Source: RGIG3009 sp045648765
Lineage (GTDB): Bacteria > Bacillota > Clostridia > Oscillospirales > Acutalibacteraceae
Assembly: GCA_045648765.1 (NCBI GenBank)
Contig: JAZROQ010000029.1
Coordinates: 1 to 61,303 of the forward strand
Reading direction: 5' to 3'
Length of the DNA: 61,303 nt
Shown: positions 43,021 to 52,125 of the stretch, one piece after another
How the letters are laid out: the number at the start of each line of letters is the position of its first letter
Position numbering within the stretch: the first letter of the stretch is position 1
Notes under the pieces: generated by a model
What the model was told of the DNA's origin: nothing
The model's input: the letters and a program-made list of their open reading frames with translations, nothing else
Database searches by the model: none
Translations under genes and position numbers: made by a program

Positions 43021-44353
43021 AAGCACCAATTCCGTAACGTCGACATATTTTTTCGTGTTCGGCAAACGTTTTGGAAAAATAAGTTTTTCCGGTATCGTAA
43101 TCCGTTGCAAAATAATAGCAATCCTTAACATCTTCCGACGGTGTCAACACCGCTTGAATGGCTGTCAACCCGGGATTGTTGATAGGACCTGCCGGCAAAC
43201 CCTCGCATTCATACGTATCATAATCTTTGTTGGAGATAGAAAGCGAACTGTTACCGGATAACATTTTGCTGATATAATCACCGGTAGAATCGCACTGCAA
43301 TTTAGGATACAGTTCTTTGTTTTTTAAGCGATTATCCAACACGCGAGATACCTTTTGCATATCCAACTTGTTGGCAGCTTCACCTTGAACAATAGAGGCA
43401 AGCACAATCAAATCATCCATTTGAACACCTTTGGCACTCATAATGGAACGAATATTCGTGCCTACGCGCGTGTTAAAGTTATCGAGCATACGTCGTACTA
43501 CTGTTTCACCGGAACAACCAACATAAAATTGATAAGTATCGGGGAACAAATATCCTTCCAGCTTGTAAACACGCGCCGAATATTTGGCAGATTTTTTTGC
43601 TTCTTTTAAGAACGGATAATCTTTCGTATAATCCACTTCGTTGATAGCGCGGTAAAATTCAGCCGCCGTACATACTTTGTTGCTTTCCAAACGCTTGGCA
43701 ATTTTGTCGATAGTAAAACCTTCCGGAATCAAAACCGAAACTGTTTCACGTTCTTTTGCAGCTTGCAGTGTGCGCATAAGCAGTTTATACCCCATGTTGG
43801 GTGAAACGCTGTAATTTCCCGCTTTCCAGTTATCACCGGCACCGGTCAGCAAAACATACAGTCGAAAAACCGCAGGTTGTTCGATAAGACCTTTATCTTC
43901 GAGCATAGTCACAATTTCTTTGGTTTTGGCGGTTTCTTCAATAGTAACGTCAATGGTTCGTTCCGAACGGTTTAGCCCCGTAAAATCCAAACCGCCTGTC
44001 ACAATAAAATACGTCAGCACACCCGAAAGTACAAACACACACGCCGCATACAAAAAGGCTTTTAAGCAGCCTTCCTGTTCGGCTTGACGGGTGGTTTTTT
44101 GTGAACGAGGCGCCACTTCTGTCTTTGCTTTCGGCATTGGTTCAATTTCTGCTGTTGGCATCAAAGAAGGCTCCTTAACCGCCACTGCCGTGGTTACCGG
44201 CTCGGGATCTCCGTATTCATCATCCAAATCTAAATGCAACTCAAACACCGGCTTTTTAGCCACAGGTACAGAAGGCTCCTCCGTTTTGGACGAAATGCCT
44301 TGTAATTCATCTAATATTTCATCAATTGTTGGTTGCTTGTTTTCGTTCGGCAT
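43013..44353 (-). CDS. mltG: Endolytic murein transglycosylase MltG
   Basis: The 446-residue product has a cytoplasmic N-terminal region of about 110 residues rich in Pro/Glu/Thr, one TM helix (FLYAACVFVLSGVLTYFIV) and the YceG domain (VSVLIPEGFTIDKIAKRLE, LASIVQGEA, LYPKLQCDSTGDY, GLPAGPINNPGLTAI). It cuts nascent glycan strands. The Glu of QGEA is the likely catalytic residue. The long N-terminus is unlike E. coli MltG but common in Clostridia. Confidence 0.93.
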   Translation of the reverse strand: MPNENKQPTIDEILDELQGISSKTEEPSVPVAKKPVFELHLDLDDEYGDPEPVTTAVAVKEPSLMPTAEIEPMPKAKTEVAPRSQKTTRQAEQEGCLKAFLYAACVFVLSGVLTYFIVTGGLDFTGLNRSERTIDVTIEETAKTKEIVTMLEDKGLIEQPAVFRLYVLLTGAGDNWKAGNYSVSPNMGYKLLMRTLQAAKERETVSVLIPEGFTIDKIAKRLESNKVCTAAEFYRAINEVDYTKDYPFLKEAKKSAKYSARVYKLEGYLFPDTYQFYVGCSGETVVRRMLDNFNTRVGTNIRSIMSAKGVQMDDLIVLASIVQGEAANKLDMQKVSRVLDNRLKNKELYPKLQCDSTGDYISKMLSGNSSLSISNKDYDTYECEGLPAGPINNPGLTAIQAVLTPSEDVKDCYYFATDYDTGKTYFSKTFAEHEKICRRYGIGAYG

Positions 44354-44368
44354 AAAAACACCTCCGTG

Positions 44369-44962
44369 TTACACAGGCCGTGTGGTACGACGAATAAAGT
44401 TTTCGGTTATCAGCAGTTGCACAGGACGGTCAAAACGGCCGTGAGGCAATCGTCTGCGGATACAAGAACTGTAACAAATACCAATTCTATCCCCTTCGTA
44501 ACCTGCTAAAAAGCGGTCGTAGTACCCTTTACCGTATCCCAAACGGTATCCGTTAAAATCGTAACAAAACGCGGGAACAATGCACAGTGAACGAGAAAAA
44601 TCGGTCACGAGATTTTCTTTTTGCGGTTGAGGTTCCAAAACGCCAAAAGTCCCCGGCGATAAATCTTCCAAAGAATTAATATAATAAAATTCCATCCGTC
44701 GAGTATCCGGTACACAGCGAGGCACCGCCACCCGCTTTCCATCCGCCAACGCTTGATGGATAATGGGATACGTATCCACTTCAATGGGAGTAGATACATA
44801 AACCAGTATTTGTCGGCAATTACGATACTGCCACAACGCGCGCACACGTTCTGCAATACGTTGGTCACAATCCCGACGAAACTCCGGTTCCATATTGGTG
44901 CGAACAGCACGATACTGTTCACGCAGGCGGGTTTTCAGCCGCCGAATATCTTCTATTGGCAT
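44369..44962 (-). CDS. 5-formyltetrahydrofolate cyclo-ligase
   Basis: The 197-residue enzyme converts 5-formyl-THF to methenyl-THF using ATP. Family motifs are LKTRLREQYRAVR at the N-terminus and the C-terminal LGYGKGYYDRFLAGY ATP/substrate loop. It overlaps the DJ-1 family gene upstream by 10 nt. Confidence 0.94.
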   Translation of the reverse strand: MPIEDIRRLKTRLREQYRAVRTNMEPEFRRDCDQRIAERVRALWQYRNCRQILVYVSTPIEVDTYPIIHQALADGKRVAVPRCVPDTRRMEFYYINSLEDLSPGTFGVLEPQPQKENLVTDFSRSLCIVPAFCYDFNGYRLGYGKGYYDRFLAGYEGDRIGICYSSCIRRRLPHGRFDRPVQLLITENFIRRTTRPV

Positions 44963-45486
44963 TGCATGGTGTCCCCTATCTCTTTGGCCTTTTCAGGTGA
45001 AATCAGCTGTGCAACGATAGCTAATGCAAAATCAATTGCGACGCCTGCGCCTTTTGCAGTAATGTAATTGCCGTCTGTTTCCACGGCATTACCCGCAATC
45101 AGTGCACCGTGTAAATAAGATTCAAACCCCGGATAACAAGTGGCACGTTTACCACGAAGTAATCCGCGTTTTCCAAGGACCAACGGCGCCGCACAAATAG
45201 CGCAACGCAAACAATCGTTACTAATTTTTTGTAAACAGGTATCTACCAATACCGATTCATCCAAATGGGTGGTTCCCGGCATTCCGCCGGGCAAAACAAC
45301 CGCTTGTATTTGGTCAAACGGAGGTACAGTGGCACTATCGGCACAAACGGTAATACCGTGGGAACCGGTAACCGACAAACCGTTAACACCAACGGTAACA
45401 ACCTCTAAACCGGCACGGCGCAACACATCTACTGTTGCTAAAGCTTCTATTTCTTCAAAACCTTGTGCCAAAAACACAACGACCAT
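44953..45486 (-). CDS. DJ-1/PfpI family protein
   Basis: The 177-residue product has the class I glutamine-amidotransferase-like fold with FLAQGFEEIEALATVDVLRRAG at the start (GFEEIEALATVDVLRRAG), LPGGMPG and the reactive cysteine in AICAAPLVLG, with E16 in the EEIE stretch as partner. It may be a protein or metabolite repair (deglycase-like) enzyme; the substrate is unknown. It lies between tmk and the folate gene. Confidence 0.9.
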   Translation of the reverse strand: MVVVFLAQGFEEIEALATVDVLRRAGLEVVTVGVNGLSVTGSHGITVCADSATVPPFDQIQAVVLPGGMPGTTHLDESVLVDTCLQKISNDCLRCAICAAPLVLGKRGLLRGKRATCYPGFESYLHGALIAGNAVETDGNYITAKGAGVAIDFALAIVAQLISPEKAKEIGDTMQCQ

Positions 45487-45488
45487 TC

Positions 45489-46139
45489 TTAAAACTCCTT
45501 ATACAGGCGATTACTGATAACATCCATGGGCAACGGTTCCCCGTTTTCACCACAAGAAACGACAAGCCATCCCCATTTTTCTGCAGCATACAGCGCGCTT
45601 TCGCGACAAGTTTTCAAATACGTCAAATCACGTTCATGAATATCTTTTTTGCTTTCTTCCCCTTGATAACGTGACGAAAGCAACCGCTGTGAAATTTCGA
45701 GCGGCATATCCAAAAAGATCACTTTGTCGGGGCGCGGCAACCCCAACAATTCGTACTCGTATTCTTCAAGCCATTGCAAGTAAGCATCCCATTGTTCTCG
45801 CGGTAATTTCCCCATTTGGTGAATAGCATTGGAAGTGGTGTAGCGCGCCGCTAAAATCAATTTACCCGACTCGTAATCTTTTTGCCAAAACTTTTTGTAA
45901 CTGGCATAGCGGTCTACCGCGTAAAAAGAGGAAGCAGCATACGCATTAACCGCATCGGCAGAACCACCAAACTCCCCTTGCAAATACATTTGTACCAAAG
46001 CGGAAGAAGGTTGTTCATAATCGGGAAAACTAATTTGCGTATAATCACGGTTTTGCGCAGAAAAATACTCGTTTAATCGCGCAAGTTGTGTGGATTTTCC
46101 GCTACCGTCCAATCCGTCAAGCACTACCAGATGACCCAT
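45489..46139 (-). CDS. tmk: Thymidylate kinase
   Basis: The 216-residue product has P-loop LDGLDGSGKSTQ (about residues 7-18), the FPDYEQPSSALV segment with the Asp/Tyr substrate contacts, AARYTTSNAIHQMGK and a LID-type region SRYQGEESKKDIHE. It phosphorylates dTMP. The start shares a base with the thyX stop (TAATG), coupling dTMP synthesis to dTDP formation. Confidence 0.9.
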   Translation of the reverse strand: MGHLVVLDGLDGSGKSTQLARLNEYFSAQNRDYTQISFPDYEQPSSALVQMYLQGEFGGSADAVNAYAASSFYAVDRYASYKKFWQKDYESGKLILAARYTTSNAIHQMGKLPREQWDAYLQWLEEYEYELLGLPRPDKVIFLDMPLEISQRLLSSRYQGEESKKDIHERDLTYLKTCRESALYAAEKWGWLVVSCGENGEPLPMDVISNRLYKEF

Positions 46140-46915
46140 TATTTGGCTTCCCCCTCTTGCAATGCACGGTATTTTTTGCGCATTGCCACTGCTTCGCCGC
46201 ACGTCATTTTTCCTTCCGGACATGCGCCGCAAACGCAAGAAGGACCTGCATTCTTAAACAAATGTGGTGCAGCTTCTATGCACAGCTTCAACATACGGTC
46301 TGCCAGTTCACGAATCTCCCATTGTGCGCGATTGCAGCAACGATGACGGAAGAAGTTGTGTAAACTACGCGCATTCATGGTAACAATCATTTTGGTTGTG
46401 CATGCATTGGGCAACACAAAGCGAGCATCTTCAATTGCCTTTTTTTCGGCAGCGCGTTCGGCCGCTTTTTGCTCCATACCGGATGCCAAAAAAGCAGCTT
46501 TATGTTTTTCTTTTAAAATTGCTGTCAATTCCTCATACTGACGTTGATCTTGTTCCATAGCTTGTTCAAACACCGCTTTTGCTTCGGGAACTGCTGCAAT
46601 TTCCGGCGGCAAAACATATTCAAATTGTTTTTCTGCCACATAACGTTGGCTTTGCACACTGTACGATGCCAAGCGGTGGCGTGTGATTTGTGCCAACAAA
46701 GCACGCGAAACACCCTCGATTCCAAAAGTAAACGTAGCGTGTTCAATCGGGCTTTCGTGACCGATTTCGGCAAGCATATCCACAAACGATGCCGTTTTTT
46801 CTTCGGTTAAGCCTTCGCGAATGCCGGCAATGGTAGTGGGTGAATAGCAAAGCTTGGCCGCCGACGCAACCGTATGTTCCGGAAATGGTGTGTGAGCAAT
46901 AAGTGTTACATTCAT
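46139..46915 (-). CDS. thyX: Flavin-dependent thymidylate synthase ThyX
   Basis: The 258-residue product shows the ThyX motif RHRLASYSVQSQRY (RHRx7S). It also has the C-terminal Cys-containing segment ACPEGKMTCGEA. It makes dTMP with FAD and methylene-THF, independent of dihydrofolate reductase. The extended -10 TGCTATAAT at about 46956-46948 probably drives it. It forms an operon with tmk. Confidence 0.95.
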   Translation of the reverse strand: MNVTLIAHTPFPEHTVASAAKLCYSPTTIAGIREGLTEEKTASFVDMLAEIGHESPIEHATFTFGIEGVSRALLAQITRHRLASYSVQSQRYVAEKQFEYVLPPEIAAVPEAKAVFEQAMEQDQRQYEELTAILKEKHKAAFLASGMEQKAAERAAEKKAIEDARFVLPNACTTKMIVTMNARSLHNFFRHRCCNRAQWEIRELADRMLKLCIEAAPHLFKNAGPSCVCGACPEGKMTCGEAVAMRKKYRALQEGEAK

Positions 46916-47013
46916 ACGAACACATCCTTATAGCAATAATTAAATAAATTATAGCATAAAGCAAATTTTTCTTCAAGTATTTTATCTTTGTTCCTCTTTT
47001 TTGGCAAAAAGTG

Positions 47014-47043
47014 TTGCTTTTGTTTTGTTTTATACGGTATACT
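47014..47043 (+). promoter_or_regulatory. Promoter of the TVP38-family gene
   Basis: -35 TTGCTT (47014-47019), 18-nt spacer, -10 TATACT (47038-47043), 22 nt upstream of the start codon. Confidence 0.6.
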
Positions 47044-47065
47044 ATCGTCAAAAGAGGTGAATAAC

Positions 47066-47785
47066 TTGGATAAAAAACAGCTGCAAGCCGTACAAAAAAA
47101 ACGATTGTTTACCATCTTTTCTTTTGTTATCGCTTTTTCGGTTTTTGTGTGGCTTTCTGTATTTATTACGCGGCAATTTTTGTCGTTCGAAAAATCACCC
47201 GAAGAATTTAAAGCTTTTATCGAATCCTTTGGTTGGACAGGCCGTCTGGTTGCTTTGGGATTACAAATATTACAAGTGATTATTTCCTTTATCCCCGGTG
47301 AATTTTTAGAAATCGGCATTGGGTATGCATTTGGGGCTTTTGAGGGCACTTTGCTTTGCTTGGGCGGTGTCGCCATTGCTTCTTCTTTGATATTTGTATT
47401 ATCCAAGCGCTTAGGGTTACGTTTGGTAGAAATATTTATCAGCCGTGACAAAATTGATAATCTGCGCTTTATCAACAGTGAAAAGAAATTAAAGCGTTTA
47501 ACTTTTATTTTGTTTTTTATACCGGGAACACCAAAAGATATTCTCACCTATTTTATGGGGCTAACCAAGCTGCGACTACCCGAATTTTTGATCATTTCAC
47601 TGATTGCGCGTATCCCCTCTGTGGTTTCTTCCACCATCGGCGGAAATCTGATGCAACAGCAAAGCTATCAATCCGCTGTTATTCTGTTTTTAATTACAGG
47701 GGCCATCAGTTTGGCAGGAATAGCGCTTTACAATTATCTGCTCAACCGCAAAAACAAACAAAATAAAAAACCGCAAAACCAATAA
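47066..47785 (+). CDS. TVP38/TMEM64 (DedA-like) membrane protein
   Basis: The 239-residue polytopic protein has the SNARE-associated/VTT domain: FIPGEFLEIGIGYAFGAFEG, then LFFIPGTPKDILTYFMGLT and ARIPSVVSSTIGGN. VTT proteins act as lipid scramblases or transporters. The start is TTG at 47066, with AAGAGGTG 6 nt upstream. It is a single plus-strand gene. Its stop codon lies in the loop of the terminator hairpin. Confidence 0.88.
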   Translation: MDKKQLQAVQKKRLFTIFSFVIAFSVFVWLSVFITRQFLSFEKSPEEFKAFIESFGWTGRLVALGLQILQVIISFIPGEFLEIGIGYAFGAFEGTLLCLGGVAIASSLIFVLSKRLGLRLVEIFISRDKIDNLRFINSEKKLKRLTFILFFIPGTPKDILTYFMGLTKLRLPEFLIISLIARIPSVVSSTIGGNLMQQQSYQSAVILFLITGAISLAGIALYNYLLNRKNKQNKKPQNQ

Positions 47786-47806
47786 TCGGTTTTGCGTTTC
47801 TTTTTT
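47765..47806. terminator. Bidirectional terminator
   Basis: CGCAAAACC and GGTTTTGCG form a 9-bp stem with T-runs on both sides. It serves the convergent TVP38-family and radical SAM-HAD genes. Confidence 0.75.
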
Positions 47807-50126
47807 ACAAAAATATATTTCTTAAATCCGCTACGGTTTCTGCCAAGCGGTCAGCACCCGCTTTGACCAATTCTTCACGACTACCGTATCCATAAAGCAC
47901 TCCAACCGATGGCATACCCATCGTTTTTGCACCCTCGACATCAAAAAGGCGGTCACCAATCATTACAGTTTGGGAACGATCGGTTATTTCCATTCGTGCG
48001 AGCGCAGAAAGAATAACCGAGGTTTTATCAGCACGTTTTTCTGCCATATCACTGCCGGCAATGCAAGAAAAATACGAACTCAACCCAAAATGCCGCATTA
48101 AACGACAAGCGTACATTTCCGGCTTGGAGGTTGCCATGATCAATTCATACCCTGCTTGTTGCGCATCGCGTAAAAAATCCGGTATGCCGTCATAAACCTT
48201 ATTTTCATACAAACCGATATCCGCAAAGTACTCGCGATACACACGCAAAGCCTCCCAAGATTGCTCATCGGTTAATCCGTATTCGCGTGTAAAGGTTTCG
48301 AGCAGCGGAGGACCAATAAACGAAAGCAACCGTTTTTTGTCGGTTTCCTCAATTCCAAAATATCGCAAAGCATGTACTACGGATTTGGTAATCCCTTCGG
48401 CAGGGTCAGTAAGTGTTCCGTCCAAATCGAACAATAAAAACCGTGTGTGACGTGTTAAAACACGTTCACTAAAACGATGCAAACGATATTCTCCCGTTAT
48501 GGGGTGCGGGTTTTGATAGTCGGCATATACCAAAGAATCGTTCACCCATGCTGTTCCCCGTTTTATATTATCGGGACGTTTGAATCGTTCATCGGTTTCC
48601 ATCAGTCGTTTGTGTTGCTTACGCAAGGTTTCGTTTTGTTGCAAGCAAGCCGGAAGCAAGCCGGAAGGATTTGTAGCCAATCGGTCGCATACCATCGTAT
48701 CACGTAAAATCTTTTTATCCACGCCATCCCACGTGTTACAGGCGGCATAAAGTGCTTCTGTGTACGCATCCAGTGAACGCGAATCCGTCGGCAAGCAATC
48801 TGCTAACTGCGAAAAAAGAGCAAACGGTGCCTTGTTTGTTGCTTTCAGCAAATATTGCAATGTACGACGAAATCGTCCGCTATTGTACAGCCGTTCCAGC
48901 GCATCTTCAACAAGGTGTAATTTTTGTAATTCTTCGGCTGACAACCAAGGAGTAGACGTCACCTCATAGGGTGCCGTCGGTGAAAACGTGCAGGGATATT
49001 GCGTTGCATTTTCCCGCATGGGTGCGCCATGAAGCAATTTAAGAAAACCCATTTGCAACATATGCGGTTGCAAGTAAAAAGCTTTGTTAAAACTTTCTGC
49101 AAAAACCGCCATGTTTTCGTGGGGTAAGCCGGCAATCAGATCAATATGAATTGCCACATTATTGCAAGATAACAATTTGAAAACGTTTTTGGACAACCGT
49201 GTGCAATCCGTTTTTCGAAAAATCGCCGCAAGTGTCGGTTCGTGAAACGACTGAATACCGATTTCCAACTGAAACAAACCGATTGGTGCTTCGGATAAAA
49301 CGGTGATAGTTTCTTCGTCGAGTAAATCCCCCGCAATTTCAAAATGAAAGCAAACATCCGTGGGGATCTCGTTGCCATAATGCTCGATAATAAAGCGAAA
49401 CAAATTCAAGGCGCGCTCACGGTTTGCATTAAACGTCCGATCCACTAATTTTACCGTTTTGGTACCGCTGTTTGCAAGCAAAAGAAGTTCTTTTTGGGCG
49501 CGTTCCAACGGATAATAGCGCACTGTACCGCAACGTCCCGAAAGGCAAAAAGCGCAAGAAAACGGGCAGCCGCGCGAGGTTTCCAAATATGCAATGCGGC
49601 CGCCAAGAGTCTTAAAATATTCCGGTAAATACGGACTGGGCGGAATTTCTTTGGTAACATAAGGCGTTCCGACAATAATTTTCTTATCTTTACGGTACGA
49701 AAGTCCGGGAACGTTTGTATATTCTTTTTGACAACACAAAGCATTTAAAAGAAGAGCAAACGGTTTTTCACCCTCTCCCGATAAAACAAAATCCACTTCG
49801 TCGTAAGTGCTTAAAACGTGCTCCGTGCAATAACTAACTTCCGGTCCGCCCCACACAATTTGAAGTTTGGGCAACTTTTTTCGCAACTGTTTTGTGAGTT
49901 CCGCCACCGACGAAATATTCCAAATATAGCAACAAAAGCCCACAACGTCGGGTTGTTTTTCGGCAATTCGCTGTACCACGTTTTCGATTGGCTCGTTGAT
50001 AGTACCTTCTACCACCACTGCCTCAATATTTTTGTCGGCATACGTGCGCACACCGGCAAGCAAACACCACGGTGCCAGTGAGGAATGAATATATTTTGAA
50101 TTTAAGCAACAAATTACCGCTTGCAT
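47805..50126 (-). CDS. B12-binding radical SAM (DUF4080) protein fused to HAD phosphatase
   Basis: The 773-residue product is two proteins in one frame. Residues 1 to about 555 are a cobalamin-binding domain (CCLNSKYIHSSLAPWCLL; VGFCCYIWN; VWGGPEVSY) and a radical SAM domain with CxxxCxxC (SRGCPFSCAFCLSG, near 187-194), then a DUF4080-like C-terminal part. Residues about 560-773 are a HAD-IA hydrolase like phosphoglycolate phosphatase: motif I FDLDGTLTD, cap region, motif II MATSKPE, motif IV GDRLFDVEGA. The start ATG at 50126 has AGGTGGG 6 nt upstream. The substrate is unknown. The fusion suggests a linked pathway or loss of an intergenic stop. Confidence 0.88.
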   Translation of the reverse strand: MQAVICCLNSKYIHSSLAPWCLLAGVRTYADKNIEAVVVEGTINEPIENVVQRIAEKQPDVVGFCCYIWNISSVAELTKQLRKKLPKLQIVWGGPEVSYCTEHVLSTYDEVDFVLSGEGEKPFALLLNALCCQKEYTNVPGLSYRKDKKIIVGTPYVTKEIPPSPYLPEYFKTLGGRIAYLETSRGCPFSCAFCLSGRCGTVRYYPLERAQKELLLLANSGTKTVKLVDRTFNANRERALNLFRFIIEHYGNEIPTDVCFHFEIAGDLLDEETITVLSEAPIGLFQLEIGIQSFHEPTLAAIFRKTDCTRLSKNVFKLLSCNNVAIHIDLIAGLPHENMAVFAESFNKAFYLQPHMLQMGFLKLLHGAPMRENATQYPCTFSPTAPYEVTSTPWLSAEELQKLHLVEDALERLYNSGRFRRTLQYLLKATNKAPFALFSQLADCLPTDSRSLDAYTEALYAACNTWDGVDKKILRDTMVCDRLATNPSGLLPACLQQNETLRKQHKRLMETDERFKRPDNIKRGTAWVNDSLVYADYQNPHPITGEYRLHRFSERVLTRHTRFLLFDLDGTLTDPAEGITKSVVHALRYFGIEETDKKRLLSFIGPPLLETFTREYGLTDEQSWEALRVYREYFADIGLYENKVYDGIPDFLRDAQQAGYELIMATSKPEMYACRLMRHFGLSSYFSCIAGSDMAEKRADKTSVILSALARMEITDRSQTVMIGDRLFDVEGAKTMGMPSVGVLYGYGSREELVKAGADRLAETVADLRNIFL

Positions 50127-50148
50127 GGTTATCCCACCTTTTGTTATG

Positions 50149-50177
50149 ATTATACTCCTTTTATCGCGCAAACACAA
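50149..50177 (-). promoter_or_regulatory. Promoter of the radical SAM-HAD gene
   Basis: On the minus strand -35 TTGTGT (50177-50172), 17-nt spacer, -10 TATAAT (50154-50149). Confidence 0.65.
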
Positions 50178-50187
50178 GCAAGTTATA

Positions 50188-50225
50188 AAAAGAAAACCGA
50201 CGATGCAAGCAGTTTGCATCGTCGG
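50188..50225 (-). terminator. Terminator of rpsB-tsf
   Basis: On the minus strand CCGACGATGCAA and TTGCATCGTCGG form a 12-bp stem followed by TTTTCTTTTT. Confidence 0.9.
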
Positions 50226-50241
50226 TTGCATTTTAGTAAAC

Positions 50242-51162
50242 TTATTTTGCCATGGAAGCCACTTCGGCAGCAAAATCGTCTTCACGTTTTTGCAAGCCTT
50301 CGCCTTTTTCAAAGCGAGTGAACTCTGCCACTTTGAGAGCGCCGCCCAAAGATTTGGCAACTTCGGCAACGTATTTTTCAACAGTAAAGTTACCGTCTTT
50401 AACAAAGGCTTGTTGCAACAAGCAGTTGTTTTCATAGAACTTACCAATACGGCCATCCACCATTTTGACAATGATTTGTTCGGGTTTGTTAGCCATTTTG
50501 GGATCGTTTTGAATTTGAGCCATCAACACTTCTTTTTCGTGTTCGAGGTCAGCAGCAGGAACCGTGCTCTTATCCAAGTAAGACGGGTTAAGAGCAGCAA
50601 TTTGCATAGCAACGTCTTTGCCGCATTCCACAAATTTGGCATCGTCTGCAGCAATACCGTCGTTTTCGAAACGAACCAAAACGCCAATACGGCCGCCACC
50701 GTGAATGTAGGCAACGCAATCGCCTTCATAGCGCACAAAGCGACGAATGCTCAAGTTTTCACCGATAACCAAGATTTTATCACGCAACGAATCAGCAACA
50801 GTCAAACCGCCGCAGGGTTTGGTGAGCAAATCTTCCACATCGGCAGGATTGGTATCCAAAATAACTTGGGCGACTTCGGCAATGAATTCTTGGAATTTAT
50901 CACTCTTGGCAGCAAAGTCGGTTTCGGAGTTGATTTCCAACACAACGCCAACTTTTTTAGCAGCATCGACAGTGGCATATACCAAACCTTCGGCTGCGAT
51001 ACGGCTGGCTTTTTTAGCAGCAGCAGCCAAACCTTTTTCGCGCAACAAGTCAACAGCTTTTTCCATATCACCGTTGGCTTCGGTTAACGCTTTTTTACAA
51101 TCCATCATACCAACGCCGGTTTTTTCACGCAGCGCTTGTACATCTTTAGCAGTAAAAGCCAT
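50242..51162 (-). CDS. tsf: Elongation factor Ts
   Basis: The 306-residue product starts with the UBA-like domain (TAKDVQALREKTGVGMMDCKKAL) and has the core motif EINSETDFAAKSDKF. It exchanges GDP on EF-Tu. It follows rpsB as in nearly all bacteria. Confidence 0.97.
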   Translation of the reverse strand: MAFTAKDVQALREKTGVGMMDCKKALTEANGDMEKAVDLLREKGLAAAAKKASRIAAEGLVYATVDAAKKVGVVLEINSETDFAAKSDKFQEFIAEVAQVILDTNPADVEDLLTKPCGGLTVADSLRDKILVIGENLSIRRFVRYEGDCVAYIHGGGRIGVLVRFENDGIAADDAKFVECGKDVAMQIAALNPSYLDKSTVPAADLEHEKEVLMAQIQNDPKMANKPEQIIVKMVDGRIGKFYENNCLLQQAFVKDGNFTVEKYVAEVAKSLGGALKVAEFTRFEKGEGLQKREDDFAAEVASMAK

Positions 51163-51197
51163 GTTCTTTTCCTCCTTGCACCGTTACGGGCAATCTA

Positions 51198-51953
51198 TTA
51201 TTCGGCAGCTGCCTCAGCGGCAACTTCTTCGGTTACTTCTTCAGCGGGAGCTTCTTCGGCGGTGTTTTGTTCGCCTTGACGGCCTTCGATGATAGCGCTT
51301 GCCATTGCGCCGGCAATGAGTTTTACAGCGCGAATAGCATCGTCGTTACCGGGGATGACGTAATCGACATCGTCGGGATCGCAGTTGGTGTCAACGATAG
51401 CAACAATCGGAATACCCAATTTTTTAGCTTCGGCAACAGCAATTTTTTCTTTGCGCGGGTCAACAATGAACAAAGCACCGGGGATTTTGTCCATTCCTTT
51501 GATGCCGCCTAAGAATTTTTCCAATTTTTCGATTTCGTGGTTTAATTTGATAACTTCCTTTTTGGGGAGCAGATCAAACGTACCGTCTTCCGACATCGCT
51601 TTGAGTTGTTTCAAACGAGCAATGCGGCCGCGGATGGTGCGGAAGTTGGTGAGCATACCGCCCAACCAACGAGCGTTTACAAAGTAAGCGCCGGCGCGGA
51701 CTGCTTCTTCAGCAACGGAATCTTGAGCTTGTTTTTTGGTACCGACAAACAAGACGGTTTTGCCCTCGGCAGATACGTCACGAATGAAAGCATAAGCTTC
51801 TTCGAGTTTGCGCACTGTTTTTTGCAAGTCAATGATATAAATACCATTGCGCTCGGTAAAAATGTAGGGCGCCATTTTGGGGTTCCAGCGGCGGGTTTGG
51901 TGACCGAAATGGACACCGGCTTCCAGCAACTGTTTCATGGATACGACTGACAT
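51198..51953 (-). CDS. rpsB: 30S ribosomal protein S2
   Basis: The 251-residue product has typical S2 sequence: LLEAGVHFGHQTRRWNPKM, VLFVGTKKQAQ, FVNARWLGGMLTNF, PIVAIVDTNCDPD. The C-terminus is acidic and Ala/Glu rich (EEAPAEEVTEEVAAEAAAE), longer than in many S2. The leader upstream may carry regulatory structure. Confidence 0.97.
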   Translation of the reverse strand: MSVVSMKQLLEAGVHFGHQTRRWNPKMAPYIFTERNGIYIIDLQKTVRKLEEAYAFIRDVSAEGKTVLFVGTKKQAQDSVAEEAVRAGAYFVNARWLGGMLTNFRTIRGRIARLKQLKAMSEDGTFDLLPKKEVIKLNHEIEKLEKFLGGIKGMDKIPGALFIVDPRKEKIAVAEAKKLGIPIVAIVDTNCDPDDVDYVIPGNDDAIRAVKLIAGAMASAIIEGRQGEQNTAEEAPAEEVTEEVAAEAAAE

Positions 51954-52019
51954 GTGAAATCCTCCTTGGTTTTAACCTCTACGGGAACTGACGATTGATT
52001 ACAAATTTTCAACCGCATC

Positions 52020-52108
52020 TCCGGAATCGCTTTTGCGACACCGCCGGAGCAAAATTACCCGTATGCATTATGCCGTGATATTGTATCACAAACGATTGCA
52101 AATAGCAA
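52020..52108 (-). promoter_or_regulatory. rpsB-tsf promoter and structured leader
   Basis: On the minus strand -35 TTGCTA (52108-52103), 17-nt spacer, -10 TACAAT (52085-52080). The 5' leader of over 100 nt includes a hairpin with CTCCGG/CCGGAG and TCGC/GCGA helices (about 52021-52052). It could be an S2 autoregulatory site; that is inference. Confidence 0.55.
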
Positions 52109-52125
52109 GTCTTTTTTCAAAAAAA

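Noticed and set aside
43380..43400. MltG motif QGEA read as loss of the catalytic Glu
   Set aside because: The second Glu of the motif is kept, and Gln at the first position is seen in clostridial MltG as I recall, so it is not evidence of inactivity.
46912..47547. Minus-strand frame of about 211 codons
   Set aside because: Antisense to the TVP38-family gene, which has clear VTT motifs, an RBS and a promoter.
50125..51087. Plus-strand frame of about 320 codons
   Set aside because: Antisense to tsf; no family resemblance or RBS.
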